This document shows, one piece after another, positions 1-10,208 of a stretch of DNA of 64,000 bases. Numbering within the stretch: the stretch's first letter is position 1; every line of letters begins with the position of its first letter. The DNA lies in NCBI RefSeq assembly GCF_001544695.2, contig NZ_FCOM02000039.1, positions 1 to 64,000 on the forward strand, written 5' to 3'. The notes beneath the pieces were generated by a model. That model saw only the letters and a list, made by a program, of their open reading frames with translations, ran no database searches and was not told where the DNA came from. Position numbers and translations under genes: made by a program. The DNA comes from Caballeronia arvi (GTDB lineage: Bacteria > Pseudomonadota > Gammaproteobacteria > Burkholderiales > Burkholderiaceae).

Positions 1-182
1 GATGACGAGCGCTCGCGTTGTGACAATCAGATGGCCGGTTGCGAAGCCGAGCCGACGCCTGAGCGGCCTGCCGGCGGTGCATGTGACCGGCAGTTTGTGG
101 CCGATTGCGGGAATCCGTTTTAATGCATCCTGCGCTGTGAGTTCCCAATCGTTGCGCGGCGTGACTCGCGTTCGTCGATGAC

Positions 183-2327
183 TTACTTTCGGCGACCTTC
201 AGCCGACGAAACATCCGTGGTCTCAAGTGTTGGCCGAGCTGCGATTCGCGTCACGATCGCGAGCAGGGCTTCAACGTCGACGGGTTTAATCAAATGGCTG
301 TCGCATCCCGCACTCGCCGAGCGTGCCTTGTCCTCCGGCTGACCGTAGCCGGACACAGCGACGATCTCAAGATGCCCGCCAGCAGCTTGCCGCTCCCTCA
401 GACGACGCGCGACCTCGTAGCCGCTAATGTCTGGAAGACCGAGGTCGAGGAAAACCAACCTGGGTTTGAAGGCTGCCGTGATTTGAAGGGCCTCCTCTCC
501 GCTGCGCGCGGTGCGCACGTCGTGCTCGTCTAGAATCATCGCGAGCGACAATGCCACATCGTCATTGTCGTCGACAATAAGGATCGGCAGCCGAACGGAC
601 AAGCGTTCCTGCCCATTGAATCCTTGCACCGCCTCTTGCTTATTGGCTTCGCAGATCGGTAGCCGTATTTCAAACTCACTCCCCTTGTCCCTGCCCTCGC
701 TCTTGGCGACGATCCGGCCTCCGTGCATCTCCGTCAGGGATTTGCACACCGACAGCCCGATACCCAGACCGCCTCTCGACGGTTCACCGTGGCCTGAACC
801 CTGCGCGAATAGTTCGAATACGTTAGGAAGCGCATCGTCCGCAATGCCTGTGCCGGTGTCCGTTATCGTCACGCACACCTCGCGCTCGACGACCGCTGCG
901 CGAACAACCACTCGCCCTCCTTCGTTGGTGTATTTGATGGCGTTATCCAGAAGGTTCGAAAAAATCTGGGTCATCCGAGCGGGATCGCCGTCGACATAGA
1001 CGGGCTGCTCCATGGGCAGCCGTACGATGTCATGATGTCGCTGCAGCGCAGCTGGCATGGACATTTCGAGCGCATGGTCCAGTGCTTGCCGGATGTCAAA
1101 GACCTCGCGCCGCAATTCGATCTTGCCCGTGGTGATCCGCGATACATCGAGCAAGTCATCGATGAGATGCGCCAGGTGCCCGGTCTGACGTTCAATTACC
1201 TTGCGCAACCATTCCCGCTTCGCCGGATCGTTCCCCGCGTCATGACCCAAGAGATGCGCTGCATTACGCACAGGCGCCAGTGGGTTGCGCAGTTCATGCG
1301 CCAGCGTTGCCAGGAAGATGTCCTTACGGCGATCCGCGTCCCTCAGCCTCGCCTCTGCGTCAGCCCGCTCGGTTACGTCGCAGAGGCTCCCAATGAATAT
1401 GTAATCGTCCTGCTCAACGAGCGAACGGAAGTGGCCAAACATCTCCACGGTCCTGAGCGCACGGTCCGCCACACGGCTCAGGCGGAACGCGACATGAACA
1501 GGTTGTGCCGACGCATGAGCGGATCGGAAATGCGATAGCAGCACGTCGACGTCGGCCGGATGCACGAGCGCCATAAACTGTTCCGCCGTCAGCGGACCTT
1601 TTTTCTCGGGCTGCCCAGTGATCTGGTACATCTGGCGGTTTTCCCACACGCCCGAACGCGACGCGCCACGCCATTCGAAAATCCCGATGCCAGCAGCATT
1701 TGTGGCGACGCGCAATCGCTCCTCGGTATGCTGAAGCGACGTCAGCGCCTTTTGCAGACTGTCCTGGGCGGCCGAGACTTTCGCAGCCTCCCGTTGCAAC
1801 TGAGCCTCGATCGCAGCTTCGATAATCCCGCGAAACGTGCGCTCGACGATCTCGTGGGCCCGCATGTGCACGTCGACCGTCGTGGAAACGGGGCCAAAAA
1901 ACGCGCGGATCTCCTCCTTCAGACAACGCTGCACCTGTTCAATGTTGCGAAACAGATCTGTAACCTGCCAGTCTCGTGGGTACAGTCCTCCAGGGAGCAC
2001 GACGCGCGCATTGTCCGTCGGCAGTTCAGAACGGTCCGCACACAGCAGCGCGTCGCATACTTCCGAGAGCATGTAGACGAAACATGCGAGCAGTCTGCGC
2101 TTGACGACCGGGTCGGTCTGCGCGCACGGAGTCGACATCCCAAGTAGCCCGCGACGCAGCAATTGACGCCGTGACCGTGCCAATTCGCGAGCCAGGTCGC
2201 TTAGTGTCAGTTCGGCCCCTGGATTAATCAACGACTCGCGATTCATCGGTGCGCTGCGATCAGACAACGCTGAACCCGACGTGCGTACGTCTAGGGCCCG
2301 TCTAGTGTCAAGAAAACGAGACGTCAT
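183..2327 (-). CDS. Hybrid sensor histidine kinase/response regulator
   Basis: A 714-residue hybrid kinase. Residues 1-200 form a helical input region without a recognised ligand domain, ending in a coiled segment. A PAS-like domain follows at about 205-320. The HisKA box has the phospho-acceptor in LAHELRNPL (His344). The ATPase domain shows DNAIKYT, DTGTGI and GGLGIGLSV. A C-terminal receiver domain (about 585-700) has acidic IVDDNDD and phospho-Asp in FLDLGLP. No transmembrane helix is evident, so it is probably cytoplasmic. Phosphotransfer from His344 to the receiver is expected from the family; no DNA-binding output domain is attached. Start choice is uncertain: neither the first ATG nor Met28 has a good ribosome site. 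The lone receiver protein at 9.9-10.2 kb is a possible but unproven partner. Confidence 0.9.
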   Translation of the reverse strand: MTSRFLDTRRALDVRTSGSALSDRSAPMNRESLINPGAELTLSDLARELARSRRQLLRRGLLGMSTPCAQTDPVVKRRLLACFVYMLSEVCDALLCADRSELPTDNARVVLPGGLYPRDWQVTDLFRNIEQVQRCLKEEIRAFFGPVSTTVDVHMRAHEIVERTFRGIIEAAIEAQLQREAAKVSAAQDSLQKALTSLQHTEERLRVATNAAGIGIFEWRGASRSGVWENRQMYQITGQPEKKGPLTAEQFMALVHPADVDVLLSHFRSAHASAQPVHVAFRLSRVADRALRTVEMFGHFRSLVEQDDYIFIGSLCDVTERADAEARLRDADRRKDIFLATLAHELRNPLAPVRNAAHLLGHDAGNDPAKREWLRKVIERQTGHLAHLIDDLLDVSRITTGKIELRREVFDIRQALDHALEMSMPAALQRHHDIVRLPMEQPVYVDGDPARMTQIFSNLLDNAIKYTNEGGRVVVRAAVVEREVCVTITDTGTGIADDALPNVFELFAQGSGHGEPSRGGLGIGLSVCKSLTEMHGGRIVAKSEGRDKGSEFEIRLPICEANKQEAVQGFNGQERLSVRLPILIVDDNDDVALSLAMILDEHDVRTARSGEEALQITAAFKPRLVFLDLGLPDISGYEVARRLRERQAAGGHLEIVAVSGYGQPEDKARSASAGCDSHLIKPVDVEALLAIVTRIAARPTLETTDVSSAEGRRK

Positions 2328-3206
2328 GGACTATTTCTAGGTTCTGCGTGCAGCAAGCCCACACTGTAATCCACCAAAGAGGAGCAAAATTCGTGTCTGC
2401 CAACGCTGGCGCGATCAGAAAAGAAAGTTTCTCCGCTACTGGGAAAGCTCGTGGGCAGAATCAGTTTCTTTATCGTTTTACGTTCTCCGGGCGGTCGTGT
2501 GTTTCAGAGGTAGCCCGGCGCGGTTAGAAAGCGCCATCTCGAGATGCATGGCGGCTATCGAGTCTTCATGATTTACGGTCGACTACGACGTGATCTTAAA
2601 AACCGTCATCACGACGGTTGACATCGTTATCTACATGGCCGAGCGCGAAGTAAAGGAGATTTACTATGACCCGGCGTATCGGCGTCGTCAACTCATAGGC
2701 TAATGCTTGCTACGGACACTGCGCTCGCATTGGTTCGCGCCAGCCGCGTCAAGCAATGCGTCGACGTTTCAGTTCGATTTTTCGTCGCAAGGTACTGCGC
2801 GCAGACTGGTTCTGACGCTCGTGCCCCTTGGTCTGCGAACCCGCCGGCGAGCGACCGGCAAACCGCAACGGGCGAAATCGACCCACTCCAGACGACCACC
2901 TTCAAAGCGGTCAGTCAGTCGAATCCGGGGGTTGCGAGCTGGACCACCGCACAACGGCCGTTCGCGACATCACGCAATCGGCCAATTGCTGCCTTTCGGT
3001 GGCACCCTCAAGCCTCCGTTGAAGCGGCCTCTTCGCACCGGACAGCTGCCTTTCGTGCCGAAAAACATTCTAGACCGGATATCGGCCATTGCAATCATGC
3101 AGGCCGAATCGCGTATTACGCTTGGCGAATCAACGCTTCCGAATTGAGTCGACGCTTGGAGTCGAGCTCTTGTATAGCACTCGCACCCGCCTCCCCGACG
3201 TCCGCT
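2328..3206. other. Intergenic region, no confident gene; short ORF 2572-2703
   Basis: About 880 bp between the kinase and the amylase-family gene without a recognisable protein. At 2572-2703 (+) one frame encodes a coding-like 43-residue stretch ending VKEIYYDPAYRRRQLIG. A second frame inside it has a strong Shine-Dalgarno (TAAAGGAG) ahead of an 11-codon minigene at 2666-2698. Around 2951 the sequence ACAACGGCCGTTCG resembles degenerate repeats seen at other empty places in the window (near 37.0, 40.5 and 43.2 kb). Nothing else is supported. Confidence 0.4.
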
Positions 3207-4685
3207 TCATGATGCAGTCAGCTCAAAGACGTGATAGCTCCAAGGCGGGAGATCCAAATAGAGGCCGCGCGAGGCGACGTCACCACCGTCGCGATCAAAA
3301 CTCGCTGGCCCCATCATGTCCGTCAGCCGCACCGTGCTGCCGGTCACTTCGGCAAACGGGATTCGCACATAACATTGACTCTGGTTCCCCGCGTAGTTGA
3401 CGACAACGAGCCGCCGTTCGCCATCGTCCCGCTGCCAGACCCACGCGATGAAACAATCCGAGGTCCAGTTGCCCTCCCACGCCGGCACGATTTCGACGAG
3501 GCTCCACCTACCTTCTCGGAAGATCGGCTGCCGCAGCACCGTCATCAAGGTCTCATAGAACCCTTGCAAGCTTGCGTCGACAGGCTCCTGTGGCGCCCGC
3601 GCCAGATGCGGCGAAATCCGTTTCCTGCAGCCCTCGAACTGACCCTTGTGAAAGAAGCGCAAGCCAGGCGAAAGAAATGTGATGATGGCGCCGGCTTCAT
3701 GTTCACCGGGTTCGAAGGTCGCCGCGGCCCGGGGCTCGTCGTGGTTTTCCAGGAAGCGCGCCAGCTTCTGCTGGTAATCGAGTCCGGCATGCAGGTGCTC
3801 GCGCACCGGCCGTGCGTTCACATCGCGCAAGCGGTCGTACATCTGCTTGTCGTAGGCGTAATCGAAGCCCTGTTGGAGCATCGTCCATTCGAGATCCCAA
3901 TACACTTCTGCCATGAAGCGGAACTGCGGATGCTCACGTCGCACGGCCTCGATCGCCTTCGGCCAGAACGGTTCGGCGCGGATGCCCCAGGTTCGTTCGA
4001 ACACGTCGGGCAAGACCAGCATGGCCATATCGCAGCGTACGCCGTCACATTGAGCGGCGACTCTTTTCAGTTCGCCGACCATCGTCTGCTGCAACTCTGG
4101 ATTGCCGTAGTCGAGCTGCAGCGTGTCGGGCCATCCGTCGAAATAGGGATCCCGGCCGTAAACGAGTATCAGCGGCCCGTTCCTTGTCTGCACGCGGCAA
4201 TAGTTCGACGGAGAGCGAGCCAGGTCCGACTCGTCGCCGTGCACGAAGTAGTCCGGATGCGTGTCGATCCAGTCGTGATCCGGCGACGTGTGATTCGGCA
4301 CGAAGTCGAGCATCAGCTTCAATCCGCGTTGCTGCAACCGCTGCCGCAAGCGGGCGAGCGCCTCGGCGCCGCCCAGATCGCGATGAACCGTGTAGCTCCG
4401 GATAGCAAACCCGGAGCCTGCGACGTCGTCGTCCGTGAGATCCGGCAGCGTATCGGCGAATTCGCGGCGCCAGCCGGCATGAGCGCGAGAAATTGCCTGG
4501 GCCGCCGGTCCGGTCTGCCAGACGCTCAGCAACCAGACCCAGTCGAAGCCGAGTGCGGCGAGCCGATCCAGTTCGGCATCTGGAATATCGTCGAGCGTCG
4601 CGCGCCAGCCTGACGCGCGAGACAACTCAGTCAGCCAGACGCGAGTGTTGATCTGGTATAGCGCCGGGTAGCGTACGCTGGACAT
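3207..4685 (-). CDS. GH13 alpha-amylase-family glycosyl hydrolase
   Basis: A 492-residue cytoplasmic (beta/alpha)8 glycosidase of the alpha-amylase superfamily. All four GH13 signature regions are visible: region I DFVPNH (127-132), region II DGVRCDMAM with nucleophile Asp219, region III FMAEV with acid/base Glu260, and region IV ENHDE with Asp316. There is no signal peptide, which fits turnover of intracellular alpha-glucans or oligosaccharides; the exact substrate cannot be read from sequence. The start has GAGGAG seven bases upstream, lying inside the 3' end of the GH63 gene 10 bp away, so the two are very probably co-transcribed and coupled. Confidence 0.9.
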   Translation of the reverse strand: MSSVRYPALYQINTRVWLTELSRASGWRATLDDIPDAELDRLAALGFDWVWLLSVWQTGPAAQAISRAHAGWRREFADTLPDLTDDDVAGSGFAIRSYTVHRDLGGAEALARLRQRLQQRGLKLMLDFVPNHTSPDHDWIDTHPDYFVHGDESDLARSPSNYCRVQTRNGPLILVYGRDPYFDGWPDTLQLDYGNPELQQTMVGELKRVAAQCDGVRCDMAMLVLPDVFERTWGIRAEPFWPKAIEAVRREHPQFRFMAEVYWDLEWTMLQQGFDYAYDKQMYDRLRDVNARPVREHLHAGLDYQQKLARFLENHDEPRAAATFEPGEHEAGAIITFLSPGLRFFHKGQFEGCRKRISPHLARAPQEPVDASLQGFYETLMTVLRQPIFREGRWSLVEIVPAWEGNWTSDCFIAWVWQRDDGERRLVVVNYAGNQSQCYVRIPFAEVTGSTVRLTDMMGPASFDRDGGDVASRGLYLDLPPWSYHVFELTAS

Positions 4686-4695
4686 GCTGCGCTCC

Positions 4696-7434
4696 TCATA
4701 CCTTGCCGGTGTCTTCTCCGCTCACCTGTTCTCTGACGAGGTGGGACACCACGCGCCCGCGATCTGTTTCCAGCATGGTTTTGGCGTCGACGCGTCCGAA
4801 CAGGTCGAGCAGCGCAGCGACCAGGCCGGTCCAGCCGGTCTGGTGACTGGCCCCGAGGCCAGCACCGTTGTCACCGTGGAAGTACTCGTAAAACAGGATC
4901 AGGTCGCGCCAGTGCGGATCGCTCTGGAATTTTTCCGTTCCTCCGTAAACCGGCCGTTTGCCTTGGGCGTCGCGCAGGAACGTGCCGGTCAGGCGACGCT
5001 CGATCTCCTTCGCCACTTCGAAGAGCGTCATGTGTTGCCCGGAGCCGGTCGGGCATTCGACCTTGAAATCGTCGCCAAAGAAGCTATACAGGTTTGCCAG
5101 CGCGCGGACGATCAGCAAGTTGACCGGCATCCACACCGGTCCGCGCCAGTTCGAGTTGCCGCCGAACATGCCCGTGTTCGATTCGGCGGGCAAGTACTGC
5201 ACCTTGTATTCCTGTCCGCCGACGTGAATGACATACGGGTGCTCCAGGTGATACAGCGAGAGCGAACGGATGCCGTGGGGCCCCAGGAACTCCTTCTCGT
5301 CGAGCATGTAGCCGAGCACCCGTTCGAGCTTGCGCTTGTTCAGGATCGATAGAAGCCTGCGCTCCCTGTACCCGATGAAACCGCTATCGGTCGGGGCAAC
5401 CTGCGCGATCAATTCGGGGTAGCGTTTGCGAAACTGCGCGATCATCTCCAGCAGCTTCGGATAGCGCGTGATGGACTGCGATTCGAATACCGTCGACGCG
5501 CACAGCGGCAGCAGCCCCACCAGCGACCTTATCTTCAGGCGCGTCGTCCGACCGTCGGGGAGCCGCAGCAGATCATAGAAAAAGCCATCTTCCTCGTCCC
5601 ACATCTCGTCGTCGTGTTCCCCGCGTCGGTCCATCGCGTAGGCGATCCACATGAAATGCTGAACGAACTTGAAGGCGACCTCCTCGTAGAGCGGGTCGTA
5701 TTCGGTCAGAATCACGGCCATCTCCAGCATGGCCTGGCAGTAGAACGCCATCCATGCGGTCCCGTCCGCCTGCTCGAGCGATCCCCCGGTCGGGAGTTGG
5801 GCGCTGCGGTCGAAAACACCGATGTTGTCGAGACCGAGAAAGCCGCCAGCGAACACATTGCGGCCCGACGGATCCTTGCGATTCACCCACCAGTTGAAAT
5901 TGAGCATCAGCCCCTGAAACGAGCGTTCCAGGAAACGCGGGTCGGCCCGTCCCAGTTCTCTTTCGTACTTGTACAGCCAGAGCGTGGCGGCGGCGTGCAC
6001 TGGCGGATTCACGTCGCTGAAGTTCCACTCGTAGGCTGGAATCTGGCCGCTCGGGTGTACGTAGAGGCTGCGCAGCATCAGCAGCAGTTGCTCCTTCGCA
6101 AAATCGAAATCGACCTGTGCCAGCGCAATCGTATGGAAGGCCAGGTCCCAGGCCGCATACCACGGATACTCCCACTTGTCCGGCATGGAGATCACGTCGG
6201 CGTTCAGCATGTGGAACCACTCCGTGTTGCGCACATCGCGCCGTGCGGAGTCGAGCAATGGGTGGCTCCCGTGTTCGCGCAGCCAGAGTTCGAGATCGAA
6301 GTAGTAGTATTGCTTGCCCCATAACATGCCCGACAACGCCTGGCGATGCACGCGACGCTGATCTTCGGTCAGCGATTTGGGCGTGATGCGCTCGTAGAAC
6401 TCGTTCGCATCGGCGAGGCGGCTATCGAAGATCTGATCGAAAGCGCCGAAGGCGTCGTCGAGTCGGGATGACGCGAGTCGCAAGCGGATGATCGCGCTGC
6501 CGCCGGCGGGTATGTCGCAGGTGTAATGGGCCGCCGCCTTTGTTCCCGTCCTGGCTGGATTCACGGCGTCGCGCTGTCCTGAGATGACGTAGGCGTGGAA
6601 TGCGTCCTTGACGAACGGCGACGCGTTGGGCTGCCCCCACAGGCGCTGCGTATTGCTTTCGTTTTCGGTGAAGAGCGTCTCCGGCGCGCCATCGCAATGG
6701 AGCCAATATTCGCCCAGATCATGATGCATGGCCCGAATGGCGCCAGCACCCGCGTCGTGCAGGGACGGCTTGCGATTGTCCTCGCCCCACGACCATGTGT
6801 TGCGGAACCAGAGCGTCGGCAGGACCCGAAGCCGTGCCGCCTCCGGTCCGCGATTGTGCACGGAAATCCGCACGAGAATGTCTTCCGGAGCGGCCTTCGC
6901 GTATTCCACGAACACGTCGAAATATCGGTCATCGTCGAAGATGCCAGTGTCGAGCAGTTCGTATTCCATCTCCTCCCGCGATCGTTTGCGGTTGGTCTCG
7001 ATCAGATCCCGGTACGGATATTCCCTCTGAGGATATTTATAGAGGTACATCATGTACGAGTGCGTGGGCGTGCTGTCGATGTAGAAGTAATACTCCTTCA
7101 CGTCCTCACCATGATTGCCCTCGCTATTGGTGAGGCCGAACAGGCGCTCCTTCAATATCGCATCGTGCTCGTTCCATAGCGCGAGCGCAAAGCAGAGGCG
7201 CTGCTGGTCGTCACACAGTCCGCCGAGGCCGTCCTCGCCCCACCTGTAGGTGCGCGAACGCGAATGGTCATGGGTGAAGTAGTTCCAGGCGTCGCCGTTG
7301 TCACTGTAGTCTTCACGCACCGTGCCCCACTGCCTCTCGCTAAGGTAGGGCCCCCATTGCTTCCACGGTACTTGTGCCTCACGCGAGTCGTTCAGGCGCT
7401 TTTGTTCCACCACATCGACGATTACCTGGCTCAT
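4696..7434 (-). CDS. GH63-family glucosidase
   Basis: A 912-residue protein matching the bacterial 'glucosidase' branch of GH63 ((alpha/alpha)6 barrel, related to processing alpha-glucosidase). Characteristic segments include WGPYLSERQWGTVREDYS near the N-terminus, FGLTNSEGNHGEDVKEYY, WYAAWDLAFH, and EEDGFFYDLL in the barrel. There is no export signal. It is first gene of a two-gene unit with the GH13 enzyme, suggesting joint trimming of a cytoplasmic alpha-glucan. The ribosome site GGAGA lies seven bases before ATG. The truncated IS1182 transposase ends only 13 bp upstream in the same orientation, so the native promoter has probably been displaced and expression may depend on IS read-through; that is inference. 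Confidence 0.88.
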   Translation of the reverse strand: MSQVIVDVVEQKRLNDSREAQVPWKQWGPYLSERQWGTVREDYSDNGDAWNYFTHDHSRSRTYRWGEDGLGGLCDDQQRLCFALALWNEHDAILKERLFGLTNSEGNHGEDVKEYYFYIDSTPTHSYMMYLYKYPQREYPYRDLIETNRKRSREEMEYELLDTGIFDDDRYFDVFVEYAKAAPEDILVRISVHNRGPEAARLRVLPTLWFRNTWSWGEDNRKPSLHDAGAGAIRAMHHDLGEYWLHCDGAPETLFTENESNTQRLWGQPNASPFVKDAFHAYVISGQRDAVNPARTGTKAAAHYTCDIPAGGSAIIRLRLASSRLDDAFGAFDQIFDSRLADANEFYERITPKSLTEDQRRVHRQALSGMLWGKQYYYFDLELWLREHGSHPLLDSARRDVRNTEWFHMLNADVISMPDKWEYPWYAAWDLAFHTIALAQVDFDFAKEQLLLMLRSLYVHPSGQIPAYEWNFSDVNPPVHAAATLWLYKYERELGRADPRFLERSFQGLMLNFNWWVNRKDPSGRNVFAGGFLGLDNIGVFDRSAQLPTGGSLEQADGTAWMAFYCQAMLEMAVILTEYDPLYEEVAFKFVQHFMWIAYAMDRRGEHDDEMWDEEDGFFYDLLRLPDGRTTRLKIRSLVGLLPLCASTVFESQSITRYPKLLEMIAQFRKRYPELIAQVAPTDSGFIGYRERRLLSILNKRKLERVLGYMLDEKEFLGPHGIRSLSLYHLEHPYVIHVGGQEYKVQYLPAESNTGMFGGNSNWRGPVWMPVNLLIVRALANLYSFFGDDFKVECPTGSGQHMTLFEVAKEIERRLTGTFLRDAQGKRPVYGGTEKFQSDPHWRDLILFYEYFHGDNGAGLGASHQTGWTGLVAALLDLFGRVDAKTMLETDRGRVVSHLVREQVSGEDTGKV

Positions 7435-7446
7435 GCTAGTTCTCCG

Positions 7447-8415
7447 TCACTGCTGAATAAACTCGGCTGCCTTGTTGTTTGATGTCAGCGGTTTCGAGAC
7501 GAGCGTCTTGATTCCTTGCTTCTCGCAGCGAAGAATTTCATCGCTCTTGTAGTAGCCGCGATCGGCAAGCGCCGTCAGCTTCTTTTTGCCGATCGCGGCT
7601 CGCGCCATTTCCGCCATTCTGGCCAACTGCGTTCGATCATGACCAACGTTGACGACGTCATGTGCAACGACCATGTGACTTTTGAGGTCTACAGCGGTCT
7701 TTACGTTGTAGCCGACCATTCCCGTGCCGCGCCCACTGGTTGCGATTGAGCGAGCATCCGGATCCGTTAGCGAGATTTGGCCATCGGGCGCTGCGCGCAT
7801 CCGCGCCTCAATCTCGCCGAGCTTCTGCACTTGTTCTTTGAGTTTCTGAATCTTCTCTTTCAAATGAGGGATGCGTTCATCTGGCAGGATTGACGGCTCT
7901 CGATCGGCCCTGTCAAACTCATCCATATAGCGGGCAATGCTTTGTTCGAATTGCTCCATTCGAGCCTGAAGCTTGCGGTCAGTGAAGTTCTTGTCACGGT
8001 TGTTCACCGCCTTAAATTTGCTGCCGTCGATAGCAACAGTTGCGTCTGCGAATAGCTTCAACCGGCGGCAAAGCAACACAAACTCGCGGCAGGCTTTGCG
8101 GATCGCGACGCCGTTGTTCTTGCGAAAGTCTGCGATGGTCTTGAAGTCAGGCGCCAGTCGGCCCGTCAACCAGATAAATTCGAGTTTCCGTCGTGCTTCC
8201 CGCTCGAGGTAAAGTTTGAGCAGGGTCGACGCATGATATGCCGGTCTGCCCACCAAGGAGGGCGAGGCCCGCTCGAAGCCAAGACCTACGAGATCAAGCT
8301 CATCAACAAACACGTCTACCACTCGTACGGCGTTATCGGCATCGACGTAGTCGTCGAGACACTCAGGTACCAGTGCGACTTGATCTCGCGCCGCGCTCTC
8401 AATAAATCGCTTCAT
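7447..8415 (-). pseudogene. IS1182-family transposase, C-terminally truncated
   Basis: Starting from MKRFIESAARDQ (the first ATG of the family-like N-terminus), about 322 residues remain, against about 450-480 in intact IS1182 transposases. The N-terminal DUF772-type region (SLVGRPAYHASTLLKLYL), the first catalytic region (VAIDGSKFKAVNN) and the TGMVGYNVKTAVD segment are present. The sequence then reads KPLTSNNKAAE and stops after four foreign residues (FIQQ). The cysteine-containing C-terminal part is missing, so the protein should be inactive. The breakpoint falls at about 7455-7466, next to the GH63 start codon. A deletion or adjacent rearrangement after insertion is the simplest explanation. 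Confidence 0.85.
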
Positions 8416-8490
8416 GGGCCACCATCGAAAGACGTGTTGACTAACTATAGGCAATCAACGCGTTTTTACACAGCCTCGGTTGAATGCGCT
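7455..8490 (-). mobile_element. Remnant of an IS1182-type insertion sequence
   Basis: The element retains its transposase-proximal end and has lost the distal end. The 5' flank contains a segment reading (minus strand) GCTGTGTAAAAACGC at about 8462-8476, which resembles terminal sequences of this IS group and probably lies in the left inverted repeat. No matching right repeat or target duplication could be found because the other end is missing. The exact left boundary is uncertain by about 30 bp. Confidence 0.5.
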
Positions 8491-8663
8491 CATTGATCGA
8501 GATAGGCTTCCGCCTCATCGAGCGGGGTAAAGTGAGCGCTCGCGGGAGCGGAAGCCTTCGCGAGAAGCGCAGTTGTACAACAAACCGTCAATGCCGGATT
8601 CTCCTCATCCCCTGCGCCATCAACGACGCGCCGAGCAATGCCAACACCGCAACGCCTCCTGAC

Positions 8664-8940
8664 CTAGCCTCGTGAGAAGTCAGCCGTCGTTAGCTCAAGG
8701 CGTGCCGTGGGATGTGCCAGCAGCTTTCGATGGGCAATGGCGCGGATACGGTTGGCGCCATCGTGAAAAGTCCTCAGCATCCAAGCATCGTCCGCTTGGG
8801 GCGGTAGCCAAAAAATACGCCTCCAGCACGGCACGTGAAATCATGCATTCGATGGCGCCGAGCTTGGACGGAAGGGCGAAGTTCACGCCGCATCGATTTG
8901 CCGAAATCTGAGTTTCAAGGTCGAGTGTTCCATGTCGAGC
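8664..8940 (-). pseudogene. DUF1488-family protein, frameshifted
   Basis: Two minus-strand frames join into one DUF1488-like protein. The first reads GVNFALPSKLGAIECMISR and AVLEAYFLATAPSG. After about position 8792 the next frame continues DDAWMLRTFHDGANRIRAIA and ends ELTTADFSRG before a TAG at 8664. DUF1488 is a small family of unknown function common in Burkholderiales; the order strand-ISREALE-hydrophobic helix-F.DG..RI.AIA matches it. The break is equivalent to one extra base. The N-terminus lacks an obvious in-frame start. It is either a decayed gene or a sequencing error; the surrounding erosion favours decay. Confidence 0.6.
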
Positions 8941-9863
8941 GATCGGACTCAGGGGCAAGCAATTTCGGCATGACATCCCACGTTTGGAAATGCGTCACCC
9001 GCTTTATGTTGCAAACCCGTATTGCTAAGTCGCGTCGTCATCACTCGATGCGCCCCGACAATGGCGGCTTCTTCCCAGGGAACGCCGCCAAAGGGCTACA
9101 CTGATCGAATTGTCCCTTCCGCCACCCGATGACCTAGGTGGCCTGCAAAGAAGAAGCGGGAAGCGCTTATCTGGTTAATGAGCTGGTTCGGCTCGTGTAC
9201 CTGACGTTCAATATCCAAGACGCGACGTACGGCGACACCGATCTCGGGGTGTATGCGCACGCGGGCGCGCCGCTGTTCGAGGCGATCCTGCGACAAGCCG
9301 ACCGCCAGTTTGATGGTGCGTCCAGCTACGTACACATGGACGCGAGCGCTCGAGCTTGATTCCGTTCCGGATGGGCATGTCCATGTCGGCGGACCGATGG
9401 CACAGGCATCGTGCGTCGCGTTTCTGGATCATGGCACAGCCGCAACCGGCGAGTGAGCCGGGCATGAGATGCAACGCATTGCAGGAGCCCCGGCGCGAGG
9501 CGGAAGGGTACGGCGTGATGCAGGTGCTGCACCGCCGTCGTCTAGCTGACGAAGACGATGTCGGCGTCGAACGAATTTCCGCAAGGGAAACAGGCGATGC
9601 GCCCGACACGCAGATGCCGCAGTATTTGTTCGAGTCCTCGGACTTCGGTGCCATCCTTCTGCCGGCCGACTACAGTCGCACCAAGCGCCTCGGTTCCCTC
9701 GCGCTTGATGGCCGTGAGGCGCCGCACTGCGCCGTGCCGATTGGTGAAGTATCGATTCATGAACGCCCGCGTCTATTTTGCTCACGCGATCGTAGCGCGG
9801 CTTCGCTTAAGCCAACGTTATCCAGGATGCACCGCGGGCCGACACGAAGAGATATGACAGCGC
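8941..9863. other. Unassigned region
   Basis: About 920 bp in which several short frames overlap on both strands but none is recognised. The most coding-like are a minus frame at 9542-9760 (MNRYFTNRHGAVRRL...) and opposing frames at 9096-9335 (minus) and 9138-9359 (plus). None has a convincing ribosome site together with a known domain. It may hold eroded genes. Confidence 0.3.
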
Positions 9864-10208
9864 TCAGCAGCGCTCAATGGTTCCCGTCAGTTCCGACGCC
9901 GTAACCGGCTTTCGCAGACAGCCGTCGAACTGCACGGAAGCCGTTGCGTCGAAGTCTTGGTCGCCCGTTACCGCGACGATGCATGCATCGTTCGACGCGC
10001 CCGCGCACCGTATATACTCGCAAAGCTTGCGGCCATCGATATCGGGCAAGGCGATATCCATGAACACGGTGTCGTAGCGCGTCTGGCCCGCCATGCGAAG
10101 CGCCTCGCCTCCCGTGCGCGCAACGTCCGCTTGATGTCCGAGCGACGCGGCCAGTGCCGCGAACGCCGCCGCTACGTTTGCATCGTCTTCGACGAACAGG
10201 AAAATCAT
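9864..10208 (-). CDS. Stand-alone response-regulator receiver protein
   Basis: A 114-residue single REC domain. It has the acidic pair in FVEDD (residues 6-9), phospho-acceptor Asp in FMDIALPD, a conserved Thr in AVTGD and Lys in CLRKPV. There is no output domain, so it probably acts through protein contacts or as a phosphate relay, as known for CheY/Spo0F-like proteins. No kinase is adjacent; the hybrid kinase at the window's left end is the only one visible. Both flanks are decayed, so a lost partner gene is possible. Confidence 0.85.
   Translation of the reverse strand: MIFLFVEDDANVAAAFAALAASLGHQADVARTGGEALRMAGQTRYDTVFMDIALPDIDGRKLCEYIRCAGASNDACIVAVTGDQDFDATASVQFDGCLRKPVTASELTGTIERC

Noticed and set aside
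2703..3212. A 169-residue plus-strand protein between kinase and GH13 gene
   Set aside because: No domain, no ribosome site, and three frames are open there by composition.
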